DNA from: Paraburkholderia domus
Lineage (GTDB): Bacteria > Pseudomonadota > Gammaproteobacteria > Burkholderiales > Burkholderiaceae
Length of the DNA stretch: 64,000 nucleotides
Direction of reading: 5' to 3'
Assembly: GCF_905220705.1 (NCBI RefSeq)
Contig: NZ_CAJNAT010000005.1
Span: 1-64,000, forward strand
The position numbers and the translations under genes are program-made. This document shows, in pieces, positions 8,801-17,822 of this stretch. Each line of letters begins with the position of its first letter. The stretch's first letter is position 1. The notes under the pieces are model-generated. The model was not told the origin of the DNA. It saw nothing but the letters and a program-made list of their open reading frames with translations, and searched no databases.

Positions 8801-11800
8801 GACGGTGGTGGCGCCGGCGGTGCCGACCATCGTCACGCCTCCCGCGCCGCAAAGCATCACGAGCGGGCAGGGGGCTGAATTCACCGTGGTGGCGGCCGGC
8901 TCGCCAGTGCTGACCTATCAGTGGCTGAAGAACGGCGCCGCCATCCCGGGCGCGACGCAAGCGGTGTACGACACGCCGATCATGCAGACGTCGGACAGTG
9001 GCACGGTGTACAGCGTCGTCGTGACCAATAGCGCAGGTACGGTCACGTCGGGCGGCGCCACCTTGACGGTGGGCGCCGCGACCCTGCCGTCCATCCTCTC
9101 GCAACCGCGCAGCCAGAGCGTGCCGGTTGGCCAGAGCGTGACCTTTAACGTGCTGGCCAGCGGCTCGGCACCCCTCCAATACACGTGGACGAGAGACGGC
9201 ACGCCGGTCGGCACGAACGCCTCGAGCATCGTCATTGCATCGGCGCAGAACGGCGACGCCGGCAGCTACGTTGTCACGGTTACCAATAGTGCCGGTAGTG
9301 TCACGAGTACGCCGGCCACGCTCGCCGTAAGCGGCGGCGGTGATACCAACCTGGCGCTGGGTGCGAAGGCTACGGCCAGCAGCGAGCAAAATGCAGGCCT
9401 TTCGGCTAGCTTTGCCGTGGACGACAGCTTCACGTCGCGCTGGTCATCCGCACCAGGTATCGACCCGTCCTGGATCGAACTCGATCTCGGTTCCGTGCAA
9501 ACCTTCGACGAGGTCGCGCTGGTGTGGGAGAACGCCTTCGCCAGGGCCTACCAGATCCAGGTGTCCAACGACAACCAGAACTGGACGACCGTCTTTACGC
9601 AGAACGCAGGCGTGGGCGGCACCGAGACGATCAGCTTCCCGAGCACCTCGGCCCGCTACGTGCGCATGTACGGCACACAGCGCGCGACGGACTACGGCTA
9701 TTCACTGTTCGAGTTCGAAGTCTTCGACGCACCGCAATGCGGCAGCGCAGCCGAGCGCTATACGCCGCTGGGCGCGGCGCCCGGTCAGTACACATCGACC
9801 ATTCCGGGGCTGCCGTCCGGGCCGAACGTCCCGACCGTGCGTGACAATCTGAGCGGTCTGGTCTGGCAGCAGTTCCAGACGACTTTCCCGGCCCAGGGCG
9901 CGCAGTTCACGCAGACAATCGCCGCGCAATACTGCGCGTCGGTCGGCATGCGTCTGCCCACGCAGAACGAAGCGTTGACCGTGGCCCGCTCCAACTACGG
10001 CGCATGTGCGTTTCCGGCCCCGTGGGGTACGTGGACGACAACCGGCGTGCCGAACGATCCGACCAACGCGTACCTCGTGTTTTCGTCGGGCCAGTCGGTA
10101 CCGGGCATCATCAACAACACGCCGGGTTGGGCGCTGTGCGTCGCGGGCACATCCGCCGCCGCCCCTGTGATTGCCGCGCAGCCGGGCAGCCAGAGTGTGG
10201 CCCAGGGCCAGACGGCCCAGTTCACGGTGGGCGTTACGGGCACCGGTCCGTTCAGCTTCAATTGGCTGAAGAACGGCACGCCGGTTGCCATCACGACCAC
10301 ACCGGTTTACACCACGCCGGCAACGGTAGCGGCCGATAGCGGCGCAGTGTTCACCGTTGTCATCGCCAACGGCGGCGGCAGCGTTACCAGCGCGCCTGCA
10401 ACGTTGACGGTGACCGCGGCAATCGACACCGGCACGGGCACGGGAGATGGCGGCAATCCGGTCGCCGGCGGCAATCCGGGAGATGGCGGTAATCCGGGCG
10501 CTGGTGCGCCGGGCGCCGGCAACCCCGTGCCGAGCGCCAACCTTGCAATCGGCCATGTCGCGACGTCGAACGGTGTGGAAGGCGACGCGTTCCTGCCGGC
10601 AGCGGCTGTGGATGGCAACGACGCTACGCGTTGGTCATCGTCGTTCGTCGACCCGTCATGGATCCAGGTGGATCTGGGCTCGGCGCAGACGTTCGATCGC
10701 GTCGTGCTGCGCTGGCAGGACTCGTATGCCGTCGCGTACCAGATTCAGGTATCGAACGACGAGGGTGACAACAAGAACTGGACGACGGTCTACTCGCAGG
10801 CGACCGGCAAGGGCGGCACCGAGGACCTCCGCTTTACGGCCACCACGGCCCGCTATGTGCGGATGTTCGGTACGCAGCGAGCCACCCAGTTCGGCTACTC
10901 GCTGTTCGAGTTCGGCGTGTACAACACCGCGACCACGCCGCAATACGCGGTCACGGCGAGCGCGAGCGGTAACGGCGCGATCACGCCGGCCGGCACGACC
11001 CAGGTGTTCCAGGGCGGTCCACAGACGTACTCGTTCACGCCGGCGGCAGGCTTCGCGGTCACGGGCGTGCAGGTGGACGGCAGCAGCATCGGGTTGGTCA
11101 ACAGTTACACGTTCGACGACGTGCTGGCGCCGCACACGATCAGCGTGACGTTCGGACCGAGTTCGGCCGCGGCGAATCTCGCACTCGGCGCGAAGGCGAG
11201 CGCAAGCGGTCTCGAAGCCGATGCGTATCCGGCATCGGCCGCGGTGGATGGCAATCTGGCTACGCGCTGGTCGTCGGCCTTCGTCGACCCGTCGTGGATC
11301 CAGCTCGATCTCGGTTCGGTGCAGACGTTCAACCGTGTGATTCTGTTCTGGCAGGACGCGTTCGGCGTGGCCTATCAGATCCAGACCTCGAACGACGGGC
11401 AGAACTGGACGCCGGTGTTTACGCAGACTGCCGGCAAGGGCGGCACCGAAGACTTGTCGTTCCCGACCGTCAGCGCACGCTATGTGCGGATGTTCGGCAC
11501 GCAGCGCAATACGGCGTATGGCTACTCGTTGTGGGAGTTCCAGGTGTACAACATGCCAGTGGCGCCGGCCATCACCGCGCAGCCGGCGGCCGTCACGGTG
11601 AATCAGGGCGATCCCGCGCAGTTCGCAGTGGTGGCGAGCGGTACCGCACCGCTCAGCTATCAGTGGCTGAAGAACGGCACGCCGGTTGCGACGACGACAA
11701 CGCCGTCCTATACGACGCCGCCGACGGTGGCGGGCGATAGCGGCGCGACGTTCAGCGTGATCGTCAGCAACGCTGCGGGCAGCGTGACAAGTACCGGCGT

Positions 11801-14324
11801 GACGCTGTCAGTTAACGCGCCGCCGGGCAGCGCGAACGACGGCACTGGACAGGACACCGGCGGTGGCACGGCCGGAACGGCCAGCGCGAATCTGGCGCTG
11901 GGCAAAGTCGCCACCGCGAGCGGCGAGCAGGGCGACGGTTACAGCGCAGCGAACGCCGTCGACGGCAACCTCGGCTCGCGCTGGTCGTCAGACTTCAACG
12001 ACAACGCGTGGCTCACGGTCGACCTCGGTCAGCCGATGCGCTTCGACCGCGTCGTGCTGCGCTGGGAGAACGCGTACGGCAAGTCCTATCTGATTCAGGC
12101 GTCGAACGACAACCAGACGTGGACGACCGTCTCGACGCGCGATGCAGGCGCGGGCGGCACGGAAGATCTGCCGGTGGTGGCCACGACCGCGCGTTACGTT
12201 CGCATGCAAGGTGTGCAGCGTGCCACGCAGTACGGGTACTCGCTGTTCGAGTTCGAGATCTACAACTCGGCTGCGACACCCGCCGTCACGATCGCCGCGA
12301 GCAGCGGTCCGAACGGCGCGATCAGCCCGTCGGGCAGCGTGAGCGTGGGTGAAGCGGGAACGCAGACCTTCACGGCGGTGCCGGCGGCCGGTTTTGCCGT
12401 AGGCGCATTGACCGTGGACGGCCAGTCGCAGGGTGTGCAGTCGACCTACACCTTCACTAACGTGACCGCGCCGCACAGCATCAGCGTGAGCTTCGTACCG
12501 CTCGCTGCAGCCGTGAACCTGGCGCTGCACAAGACGGCGACCGCCAGCGGCCTCGAAGCCGATGCGTATCCGGCGTCGGCAGCAGTGGATGGCGATGCGG
12601 CTACCCGCTGGTCGTCGGCTTTTGTCGACCCGTCGTGGATCTCAGTCGATCTCGGTACGCGGCAGACTTTCGATCGCGTCGTGCTGAACTGGGAAAACGC
12701 GCATGCGGTGGCGTATCAGATCCAGACCTCGGACGACAACCAGAACTGGACGACGGTGCTCACGCAGACCGCGGGCCAGGGGGGGATCGAAGACCTGAAG
12801 CTGCCGGCACCTGCGGCCGGACGTTATGTCCGCATGTTCGCGACGCAGCGCTCGACGCCGTACGGTGATTCGCTGTACGAATTCGAGGTGTACAACACTG
12901 CGGCAGGGACGTCGGCGGCGGCGAGCTTCATCGAGCAGCCGGCCGACCAGACAGTACCGGCCGGACAAAACGGCCACTTCGCGGTGATCGCGTCGGGCAG
13001 CGGTCCGTTCAGCTATCAGTGGCGCCGCAACGGGACGCCGGTCAGCGGTGCGACGTCCCGCACGTACGACACGGCGGCTACGACGAATAGCGATGACGGT
13101 TCGGTGTACAGCGTCGTGGTCACGGGGCCGAACGGCCCGATCACGTCGAACTACGCCAGGCTCAGTGTGGACAGCACGATACCGAACTACACGGTGACGC
13201 CGGGCTTCGTCGGCGTCGATCTGCTCAACAACACCAAGGGTGCCTTCACCGACGACCAGGTGTATGTGGAGATCATCGGACGCGACCCGCAGAACGGCGG
13301 CAGGTTCGTGTGGCTCAAGCCGGACGGCACGATGGTGCCGATGGCCCTGTCGGACAACGACGCGCCGGGTCACCTGAGCGCCGCTGGCCAGAACTACAGC
13401 AACTACGCCTTCACACTCGCGCAGGCCAAAACGCTGCAGTTCCCGCACGTGTCGTCGGCTCGCATGTTCGTGTCGCTCGGCAGTCCGCTGTTCATCAAGG
13501 TGCTGGACGATGCGAACGGCAATGTCGCTTTTGCCGGGCCGAATCCGCAGAACCCGACCGATCCGAACGTCAATGTCGTTTTCGACTGGATCGAATTCGA
13601 CAACGGCGGCGACACGCTCTTCATCAACACGACGCAGGTGGACGAGTTCGGCATACCGCTGGTCGAGGACATTTACGGCATGAATCACACCACGCACATG
13701 CAAACAGGCACCACGCTGAGCAGTGCGGAAATCTTCGCGGCCTACGCGCGTGAAGTGCCGCCGGAGTTCCAGTCCCTGTCGGCTTCGAAGATCCGCATCA
13801 TGGCGCCGGCCAAGGGCAGTTTCGGCGCGGGGCAAGCGAACGGCAATTACTTCGACGGCTACGTGAATCAGATGTGGCAGCTCTATGCGAACCAGGATCT
13901 GGTGCTGAACCTGTTCAGCAATAGCCGGCGCTTTGTCGGCAGGACGCAGGGTGACCAACTGGTATTCACGGAAGTCGACCTGAGCAACGGCGCCTTCGTC
14001 GGTGGGACGTATAGCGTCAGCAAGCCTTCCACGCAGGACGTATTGCTCGGGGCCGGCACGCTTGCCACCGGTGACTCGGTCACCCTGCAGATCGAAGCGC
14101 AGATCTGCGCGGCGCTCAACCGTCACGTGATGGAAGACGTGACCAAATGGGCGGTGCCGACCGCCTGGTGGAGCCAGTCGCCGACCAACGAGTACGCCCG
14201 CTTCTTCCATGACCACAGCGTCAGCGGACTCGCGTACGGATTCGCCTACGACGACGTGTCGAACGGCAGCTCGTCGATCGTCGCGCAGAAGCCTGAGCAC
14301 ATGGTGCTGGGTATCGGCTGGTGA
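5898..14324 (+). CDS. Giant secreted multidomain glycosidase (GH2-like / Ig / discoidin / GH64)
   Basis: A 2808-residue exported protein. A signal peptide covers about residues 1-33. Residues 45-880 resemble GH2 enzymes (jelly-roll sugar-binding domain, Ig-like domain, barrel with the NHPSV motif). Ig-like domains follow at about 889-970, 975-1060 and 1064-1145, then 1422-1505, 1889-1972 and 2343-2423. Five F5/8C (discoidin, CBM32-like) modules start near 1148, 1547, 1758, 1996 and 2206, each with ALGxxATAS, RWSS, DPSW and RYVRM motifs. An Lcl/DUF1566-like domain lies at 1278-1418 and two beta-repeats at 1683-1754 and 2130-2201. Residues 2432-2808 are a GH64 beta-1,3-glucanase of the thaumatin-like fold (FDWIEFDNGGDTLFINTTQVDE; ARFFHDHS). 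AGGA lies 7 bp before the ATG. The type II secretion genes follow on the same strand, so this is probably their substrate. Beta-glucan degradation is inferred. Confidence 0.88.
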   Translation: MRDRVWKVTGQLAGLFALLWVLLVFAAVHAVASDDLPASNRIRINLGQTPWRYVKDVDDPGSMQPGFDDSGWQSVGVPQTPSDNDTFINTKSGGDQLYLTGNINWYRKHFTVDPSYANRKIFVEFEGAHTGAQVYINGQFIPGNSLINPKATHVIGFVPFIVDITPYVKFDGTDNVMAVKVARGDSFFESPSFSGAFRFGQDDTGLFRPVWMYITDKVHIPENVYAVLGTWGTYVSTVAASTASATIRVQTNVLNEYPTDQQVTLTTQIVNASGNVVATAQDTSTVPANAPPGLHPGLFDQVLTVANPTLWFPNNSIFGSPYLYHVIHSVSVGGTVVDSTETPLGIRTITWDQNFPIINGHPHYLWGASGRYDYPALGSAVPEELQWRDLNLLAQAGGSLYRPGHSSQGPEFLDAADAYGVMMIQPSGDGENGFSILCTSTVTTGCTTADNVELKKELHRDMIVHDRNHPSVLAWEADNGSTDTSLAQSLKALSQVWDPILTRAQADRMPNPLNGDILGCSGEGCDINVKQTYPDSPAWGSEYWGDGVGRALYDYELAFAAPYLNDWVHSVAGKSFGIAHWYLADTPGEINQQIDGPGSPQGNANGTTPEMVRGNGASMMDANRIPRLLYYIYEAAWTPFQIKPVVKLAYHWNRSAAGPVTVNAFSNCATVRLLLNGQPVGPDQTPNPPTSDPRADLSENTTLLPAQVHWNNVAWAPGTLLAECLDGNGQVAATDTQVTAGPADHIVLTVEPELVKPDGEVFALTANGTDAALVTATVVDANNVRVPDASPIITFNVSGPGTYRGGSDHLVTANQPLGYHAPGDPNLSAEGGLTRIAVKTQFMPGMVTVTASAPGLGGGTTTFNVLPTGSQQVFNGNALVIGPQQASSLQIITQPLSQTAAVGQTAQFTVLTAGASPNFQWMKNGVPIAGATSFTYTTPAVLSGDNGASFSVDVSNASGSITSSAAILTVVAPAVPTIVTPPAPQSITSGQGAEFTVVAAGSPVLTYQWLKNGAAIPGATQAVYDTPIMQTSDSGTVYSVVVTNSAGTVTSGGATLTVGAATLPSILSQPRSQSVPVGQSVTFNVLASGSAPLQYTWTRDGTPVGTNASSIVIASAQNGDAGSYVVTVTNSAGSVTSTPATLAVSGGGDTNLALGAKATASSEQNAGLSASFAVDDSFTSRWSSAPGIDPSWIELDLGSVQTFDEVALVWENAFARAYQIQVSNDNQNWTTVFTQNAGVGGTETISFPSTSARYVRMYGTQRATDYGYSLFEFEVFDAPQCGSAAERYTPLGAAPGQYTSTIPGLPSGPNVPTVRDNLSGLVWQQFQTTFPAQGAQFTQTIAAQYCASVGMRLPTQNEALTVARSNYGACAFPAPWGTWTTTGVPNDPTNAYLVFSSGQSVPGIINNTPGWALCVAGTSAAAPVIAAQPGSQSVAQGQTAQFTVGVTGTGPFSFNWLKNGTPVAITTTPVYTTPATVAADSGAVFTVVIANGGGSVTSAPATLTVTAAIDTGTGTGDGGNPVAGGNPGDGGNPGAGAPGAGNPVPSANLAIGHVATSNGVEGDAFLPAAAVDGNDATRWSSSFVDPSWIQVDLGSAQTFDRVVLRWQDSYAVAYQIQVSNDEGDNKNWTTVYSQATGKGGTEDLRFTATTARYVRMFGTQRATQFGYSLFEFGVYNTATTPQYAVTASASGNGAITPAGTTQVFQGGPQTYSFTPAAGFAVTGVQVDGSSIGLVNSYTFDDVLAPHTISVTFGPSSAAANLALGAKASASGLEADAYPASAAVDGNLATRWSSAFVDPSWIQLDLGSVQTFNRVILFWQDAFGVAYQIQTSNDGQNWTPVFTQTAGKGGTEDLSFPTVSARYVRMFGTQRNTAYGYSLWEFQVYNMPVAPAITAQPAAVTVNQGDPAQFAVVASGTAPLSYQWLKNGTPVATTTTPSYTTPPTVAGDSGATFSVIVSNAAGSVTSTGVTLSVNAPPGSANDGTGQDTGGGTAGTASANLALGKVATASGEQGDGYSAANAVDGNLGSRWSSDFNDNAWLTVDLGQPMRFDRVVLRWENAYGKSYLIQASNDNQTWTTVSTRDAGAGGTEDLPVVATTARYVRMQGVQRATQYGYSLFEFEIYNSAATPAVTIAASSGPNGAISPSGSVSVGEAGTQTFTAVPAAGFAVGALTVDGQSQGVQSTYTFTNVTAPHSISVSFVPLAAAVNLALHKTATASGLEADAYPASAAVDGDAATRWSSAFVDPSWISVDLGTRQTFDRVVLNWENAHAVAYQIQTSDDNQNWTTVLTQTAGQGGIEDLKLPAPAAGRYVRMFATQRSTPYGDSLYEFEVYNTAAGTSAAASFIEQPADQTVPAGQNGHFAVIASGSGPFSYQWRRNGTPVSGATSRTYDTAATTNSDDGSVYSVVVTGPNGPITSNYARLSVDSTIPNYTVTPGFVGVDLLNNTKGAFTDDQVYVEIIGRDPQNGGRFVWLKPDGTMVPMALSDNDAPGHLSAAGQNYSNYAFTLAQAKTLQFPHVSSARMFVSLGSPLFIKVLDDANGNVAFAGPNPQNPTDPNVNVVFDWIEFDNGGDTLFINTTQVDEFGIPLVEDIYGMNHTTHMQTGTTLSSAEIFAAYAREVPPEFQSLSASKIRIMAPAKGSFGAGQANGNYFDGYVNQMWQLYANQDLVLNLFSNSRRFVGRTQGDQLVFTEVDLSNGAFVGGTYSVSKPSTQDVLLGAGTLATGDSVTLQIEAQICAALNRHVMEDVTKWAVPTAWWSQSPTNEYARFFHDHSVSGLAYGFAYDDVSNGSSSIVAQKPEHMVLGIGW

Positions 14325-14357
14325 TGCCCGGCTGAGGGTTTGTTGCAAGCGCAACGG

Positions 14358-14376
14358 GCGCCCGCACGGCGGGCGC
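14358..14376 (+). terminator. Hairpin between substrate gene and gspG (possible attenuator)
   Basis: A perfect 8-bp GC-only stem, GCGCCCGC-ACG-GCGGGCGC, lies 34 bp after the stop codon of the giant glucanase and 26 bp before gspG. The tail TCACTATTTCTTG is only moderately T-rich, so termination is likely partial. Such a site would make more substrate than secretion machinery from one transcript, or protect the long upstream mRNA. Confidence 0.5.
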
Positions 14377-14401
14377 TCACTATTTCTTGAGAGGCGTGTA
14401 A

Positions 14402-14866
14402 ATGCGGTTTGGGACAGTGAGCCGGGTGCTCGACGGTGCAGGGGCGCGGCGCGCGCGAGTGGTTAAACAGCGAGGCTTCACGCTGCTCGAACTGCTCGTG
14501 GTGCTGGTCATCATCGGCATGCTGGCGGCCATCGTGGGGCCGCGCTACTTCTCGCAACTGGGCAAGTCGCAGGTCACGATTGCCCGCGCGCAGATCGATG
14601 TCCTCAGCAAGGCGGTCGACAACTTCCGGCTCGACGTGGGCGTCTATCCGACGGCTCAGGAAGGGCTGAACGCGCTGGTCGTCAAGCCGGCCAATGCCGA
14701 CAAGTGGAACGGACCGTATCTCAAGAAGGACGTGCCGCTCGACCCCTGGGGACACTCTTATGTTTATCAGGTGCCCGGCACCAAGGGCGACTACGCGGTG
14801 ATCTCATACGGTCGCGACGGTCAGCCAGGCGGTACCGGCGAGGACGCCGACATCAGCAGCGAATGA
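14402..14866 (+). CDS. gspG: Type II secretion major pseudopilin GspG
   Basis: Major pseudopilin of 154 residues. After a 24-residue basic leader comes the prepilin cleavage site RG|FTLLELL with Glu at position 5 of the mature protein, followed by the long hydrophobic helix LVVLVIIGMLAAIVGP. The globular part carries the GspG signatures YPTAQEGLNAL, WNGPYLKK and LDPWGHSYVY, and calcium-site-like residues near the C-terminus (GRDGQPGGTGEDADI). It polymerises into the inner-membrane pseudopilus that pushes substrate through the secretin. It needs a prepilin peptidase, which is not encoded here and must be supplied from elsewhere, for example by PilD. It is the first gene of the secretion operon. 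Confidence 0.96.
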   Translation: MRFGTVSRVLDGAGARRARVVKQRGFTLLELLVVLVIIGMLAAIVGPRYFSQLGKSQVTIARAQIDVLSKAVDNFRLDVGVYPTAQEGLNALVVKPANADKWNGPYLKKDVPLDPWGHSYVYQVPGTKGDYAVISYGRDGQPGGTGEDADISSE

Positions 14867-14949
14867 TGCGGTACAGGCACTGGCACAGGCAATGCGAGCG
14901 CGCCCGTCCGGGCGCGTGACAACGTGGCAACCATCGGCAGCACGGCAAC

Positions 14950-16137
14950 ATGCAATACGAAGTGAAAGCGCTTTCGTCCGACAACCAGATCATCGCCCTT
15001 GTCATCGACGCGCAGGATGAAAACGATGCGCGACGCCAGCTCGAAGCGCGCGGGCTGCACGCAACGCGGCTTGTTCCGCAACGCTCGCTGCGTTTGCCGT
15101 CGGCGTCGCGGGGTGGCCTCTCGCTGGTGCTGTTCAGCCAGGAGTTGCTGGCGCTGCTGACGGCCGGCCTGTCGATTGTGGAAGGTCTGGAGGCGCTGCT
15201 GGAGCGCGAGGGCGGCGGCCGGCTGCGCGGCGTGCTGGAGCGGCTGCTGGCGGGTCTGCGCGAGGGCAAGCGCTTCTCGAATCTGCTGGCCGAGCAGCCG
15301 GACGCGTTCCCGCCGCTCTATGTCGGCATCGTCCGTGCCGCGGAGGGCACGAGTGACTTGCCGCGCTCGCTGCAACGCTATGTCGACTATCAATCGCGTA
15401 TCGACACGGTGCGCAACAAGCTCATCAGTTCTGCGATCTATCCGTGCATCCTGCTGGTCGTGGGCGGCGGCGTGGCGGGTTTCCTGATTGCTTACGTGGT
15501 GCCGCGCTTCGCGACCATCTACGAAGGCACGGGCCGGTCATTGCCGTGGATGTCGCAGGCTTTGCTCGACTGGGGTACGTTCGCCGCGTCCCACGGTTTG
15601 GCGCTGTTTGCCGGCGCCGTCACCGTCGCGGTGGCCGGCGGTATGTTTCTGCGCGCCGCGATCGCGAGAGCCGGCCTCGTCACCCTGTTGGGACGTATTC
15701 CGCTGCTGGGTCCGCACTTGCGCATTTACCAGTTGTCGCGACTGTATCTGACGCTCGGCATGCTGCTCGGAGGCGGCATTCCTATTGTCGCTGCGATGGA
15801 GACGGCCGGCGGGACGATTTCGCCGGCCTTGCGCGAGCGCCTCTCGCAGGCCCGCGCCGCCGTGCAGGCCGGCGCGACATTGTCCAGTGCGTTTGACGCC
15901 GAGGAACTGACCACGCCCATCTCGTTGCGGATGTTGCGGGTCGGCGAGCGTTCGGGAGAAATGGGCAACATGCTCACGAAGTCGGCGGCGTTCTACGACG
16001 GCGAAATCAGCCGCTGGATCGACCGCTTCACCCGGCTGTTCGAACCGCTGCTGATGTCGGCTATCGGGCTGGTCGTCGGCACGATCGTGATCCTGCTTTA
16101 TATGCCGATCTTCGATCTCGCGGGGAGCCTGTCATGA
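14950..16137 (+). CDS. gspF: Type II secretion inner-membrane platform protein GspF
   Basis: A 395-residue polytopic protein with two GspF repeats. The first covers about residues 65-190 (LVLFSQELLALLTAGLSIVEGL) and the second about 260-390 (LSRLYLTLGMLLGGGIPIV). Three hydrophobic segments are visible near 160-185, 215-235 and 365-390. The N-terminal MQYEVKAL segment and following helix are standard. It anchors the GspE motor in the membrane. The stop overlaps the gspE start (ATGA), so translation is coupled. Confidence 0.94.
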   Translation: MQYEVKALSSDNQIIALVIDAQDENDARRQLEARGLHATRLVPQRSLRLPSASRGGLSLVLFSQELLALLTAGLSIVEGLEALLEREGGGRLRGVLERLLAGLREGKRFSNLLAEQPDAFPPLYVGIVRAAEGTSDLPRSLQRYVDYQSRIDTVRNKLISSAIYPCILLVVGGGVAGFLIAYVVPRFATIYEGTGRSLPWMSQALLDWGTFAASHGLALFAGAVTVAVAGGMFLRAAIARAGLVTLLGRIPLLGPHLRIYQLSRLYLTLGMLLGGGIPIVAAMETAGGTISPALRERLSQARAAVQAGATLSSAFDAEELTTPISLRMLRVGERSGEMGNMLTKSAAFYDGEISRWIDRFTRLFEPLLMSAIGLVVGTIVILLYMPIFDLAGSLS

Positions 16138-17822
16138 CTGTGCAGGAGACAACGGCGCCGCTCTTCGACGCCGATTTGCTGGTCCGCGCACGCACGGCCG
16201 CGGCAGCTACGCAGCGTCATCTGCTGGTCGAACTGGAGGCGCTGACTGGCGCGGACCCGCGCGAGCTGATGCAGGCGCTCGCACAGCGGGTCGCGATGCG
16301 CGTCATCGAGACTGCGGAGATGCTGACGCTGCAGCCGGCCTTCGACCGCGTGCCCCTATCGCGTGCCATGCAGCGCCGCTGCGCGCTGCTGCGCGACACC
16401 GATGGCGGCCTGATCGGCGTGCTGACCAGCCCGTTCGATCTCGACCTGCAGACCTGGCTGGGCGCGCAGGCGGGGGCGCTGATCGACGTGCGGCTCACCC
16501 TGCCGTCCGATCTTCAGGCTTACCACACGCGCATGGAGAAGTCCGCGCGCGCCGTCGACAGCCTCGTGACGGACGGCGGCGCGACGCAGGCCGATGGCAG
16601 CACGGCGCAGGTGCTGTCCTTCGAGTCGATCAACGAGGTGGCCAGTCCGGCCGTCAAACTGGTGAATTCGACCCTGTACGACGCGCTCAAGGCCGGCGCC
16701 TCCGATATCCACCTGGAGAGCACCGCGAGCGGCCTGGCGTTGAAATACCGCGTGGACGGCGTGCTCGACGCGGCGGCGACCGTCAACGGCATCGAGACTG
16801 CGGAGCAGGTGATCTCGCGGCTCAAGGTGCTGGCGGAACTGGACATCGCCGAGCGGCGCGTGCCGCAGGACGGCAGCTTCCGCGTGGCGGCGGGCGGCCG
16901 TGACATCGACCTGCGCGTGTCGATCATGCCGAGCATTCACGGCGAGGACGCGGTGATCCGGATTCTCGACAAGCGCGCGATGATCGAGGCCTATGGCTCG
17001 CTGACGCTCGAGGCGCTGGGCTATGACGGCGAATCCCTCGCGGCGCTGCGCCGTCTCGCAGAGGAGCCGTACGGCATGGTGCTCGTCACCGGCCCGACAG
17101 GTTCGGGCAAGACGACGACGCTCTACGCTGCGCTGACAGAAATTCACAACGGACGCGACAAGATCATCACCATCGAAGATCCGGTCGAATACCAGCTACC
17201 CGGTATCCTGCAGATTCCCGTCAACGAGAAGAAGGGGCTGACCTTCGCCCGTGGTCTGCGCTCAATCCTGCGGCACGATCCGGACAAGATCATGGTGGGC
17301 GAGATCCGCGACCGGGAGACGGCCGAGATCGCCGTGCAGTCGGCCTTGACGGGCCACCTCGTGCTGACGACCGTGCACGCCAACAACGTGTTCGACGTGT
17401 TCGGCCGCTTCAGCCATATGGGTATCGATCCCTACGCGTTCGTGTCGGCGCTCAACGGCATCTGGGCGCAGCGTCTCCTGCGCGTCAACTGCACCCACTG
17501 TGCCGCATCCTATGTACCAGGGGACGCCGAACTAACACGTCTCGGGCTGAGCCGCGCGGACGTTGCCGATTTTGATTTCCGCCAGGGCACCGGCTGCGGC
17601 GACTGCCGCGGCACCGGCTACCGCGGACGCCGCGCGATCGCGGAAATCCTGATTCTCGACGACGAGATCCGCGACATGGTGGTCGAGAAGCAGCCGATCC
17701 GGTTGATCAAGGAAGTCGCCCGCAGGAACGGTACGCGCCGCTTGCGCGACGTAGCGCTCGTCCAGGTCCGGCGCGGCGAGACGACGCTCGCCGAAGTCAA
17801 GCGAGTCACCCTCAATGCGTAA
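16134..17822 (+). CDS. gspE: Type II secretion ATPase GspE
   Basis: Hexameric secretion motor of 562 residues. Visible motifs are Walker A GPTGSGKTTT, the Asp box IIT(I)EDPVEY, Walker B MVGEIRDRETAE and the His box LTTVHAN. A tetracysteine zinc module, CTHC and CGDC about 40 residues apart, marks the GspE/PilB class. The first 140 residues fit the N-terminal domain that binds the GspL-like partner. The ATG overlaps the gspF stop and the gene overlaps the next start by 8 bp, so the operon is tight. All catalytic motifs are present, so an active ATPase is expected. Confidence 0.95.
   Translation: MTVQETTAPLFDADLLVRARTAAAATQRHLLVELEALTGADPRELMQALAQRVAMRVIETAEMLTLQPAFDRVPLSRAMQRRCALLRDTDGGLIGVLTSPFDLDLQTWLGAQAGALIDVRLTLPSDLQAYHTRMEKSARAVDSLVTDGGATQADGSTAQVLSFESINEVASPAVKLVNSTLYDALKAGASDIHLESTASGLALKYRVDGVLDAAATVNGIETAEQVISRLKVLAELDIAERRVPQDGSFRVAAGGRDIDLRVSIMPSIHGEDAVIRILDKRAMIEAYGSLTLEALGYDGESLAALRRLAEEPYGMVLVTGPTGSGKTTTLYAALTEIHNGRDKIITIEDPVEYQLPGILQIPVNEKKGLTFARGLRSILRHDPDKIMVGEIRDRETAEIAVQSALTGHLVLTTVHANNVFDVFGRFSHMGIDPYAFVSALNGIWAQRLLRVNCTHCAASYVPGDAELTRLGLSRADVADFDFRQGTGCGDCRGTGYRGRRAIAEILILDDEIRDMVVEKQPIRLIKEVARRNGTRRLRDVALVQVRRGETTLAEVKRVTLNA

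Noticed and set aside
5784..9389. 1201-codon open frame on the minus strand
   Set aside because: Arg/His-rich low-quality translation lying antisense to the clearly coding GH2 and Ig-like part of the giant gene. It is a composition artefact of high-GC DNA.
12642..14354. 570-codon open frame on the minus strand
   Set aside because: Antisense to the conserved GH64 domain, with no family features of its own.
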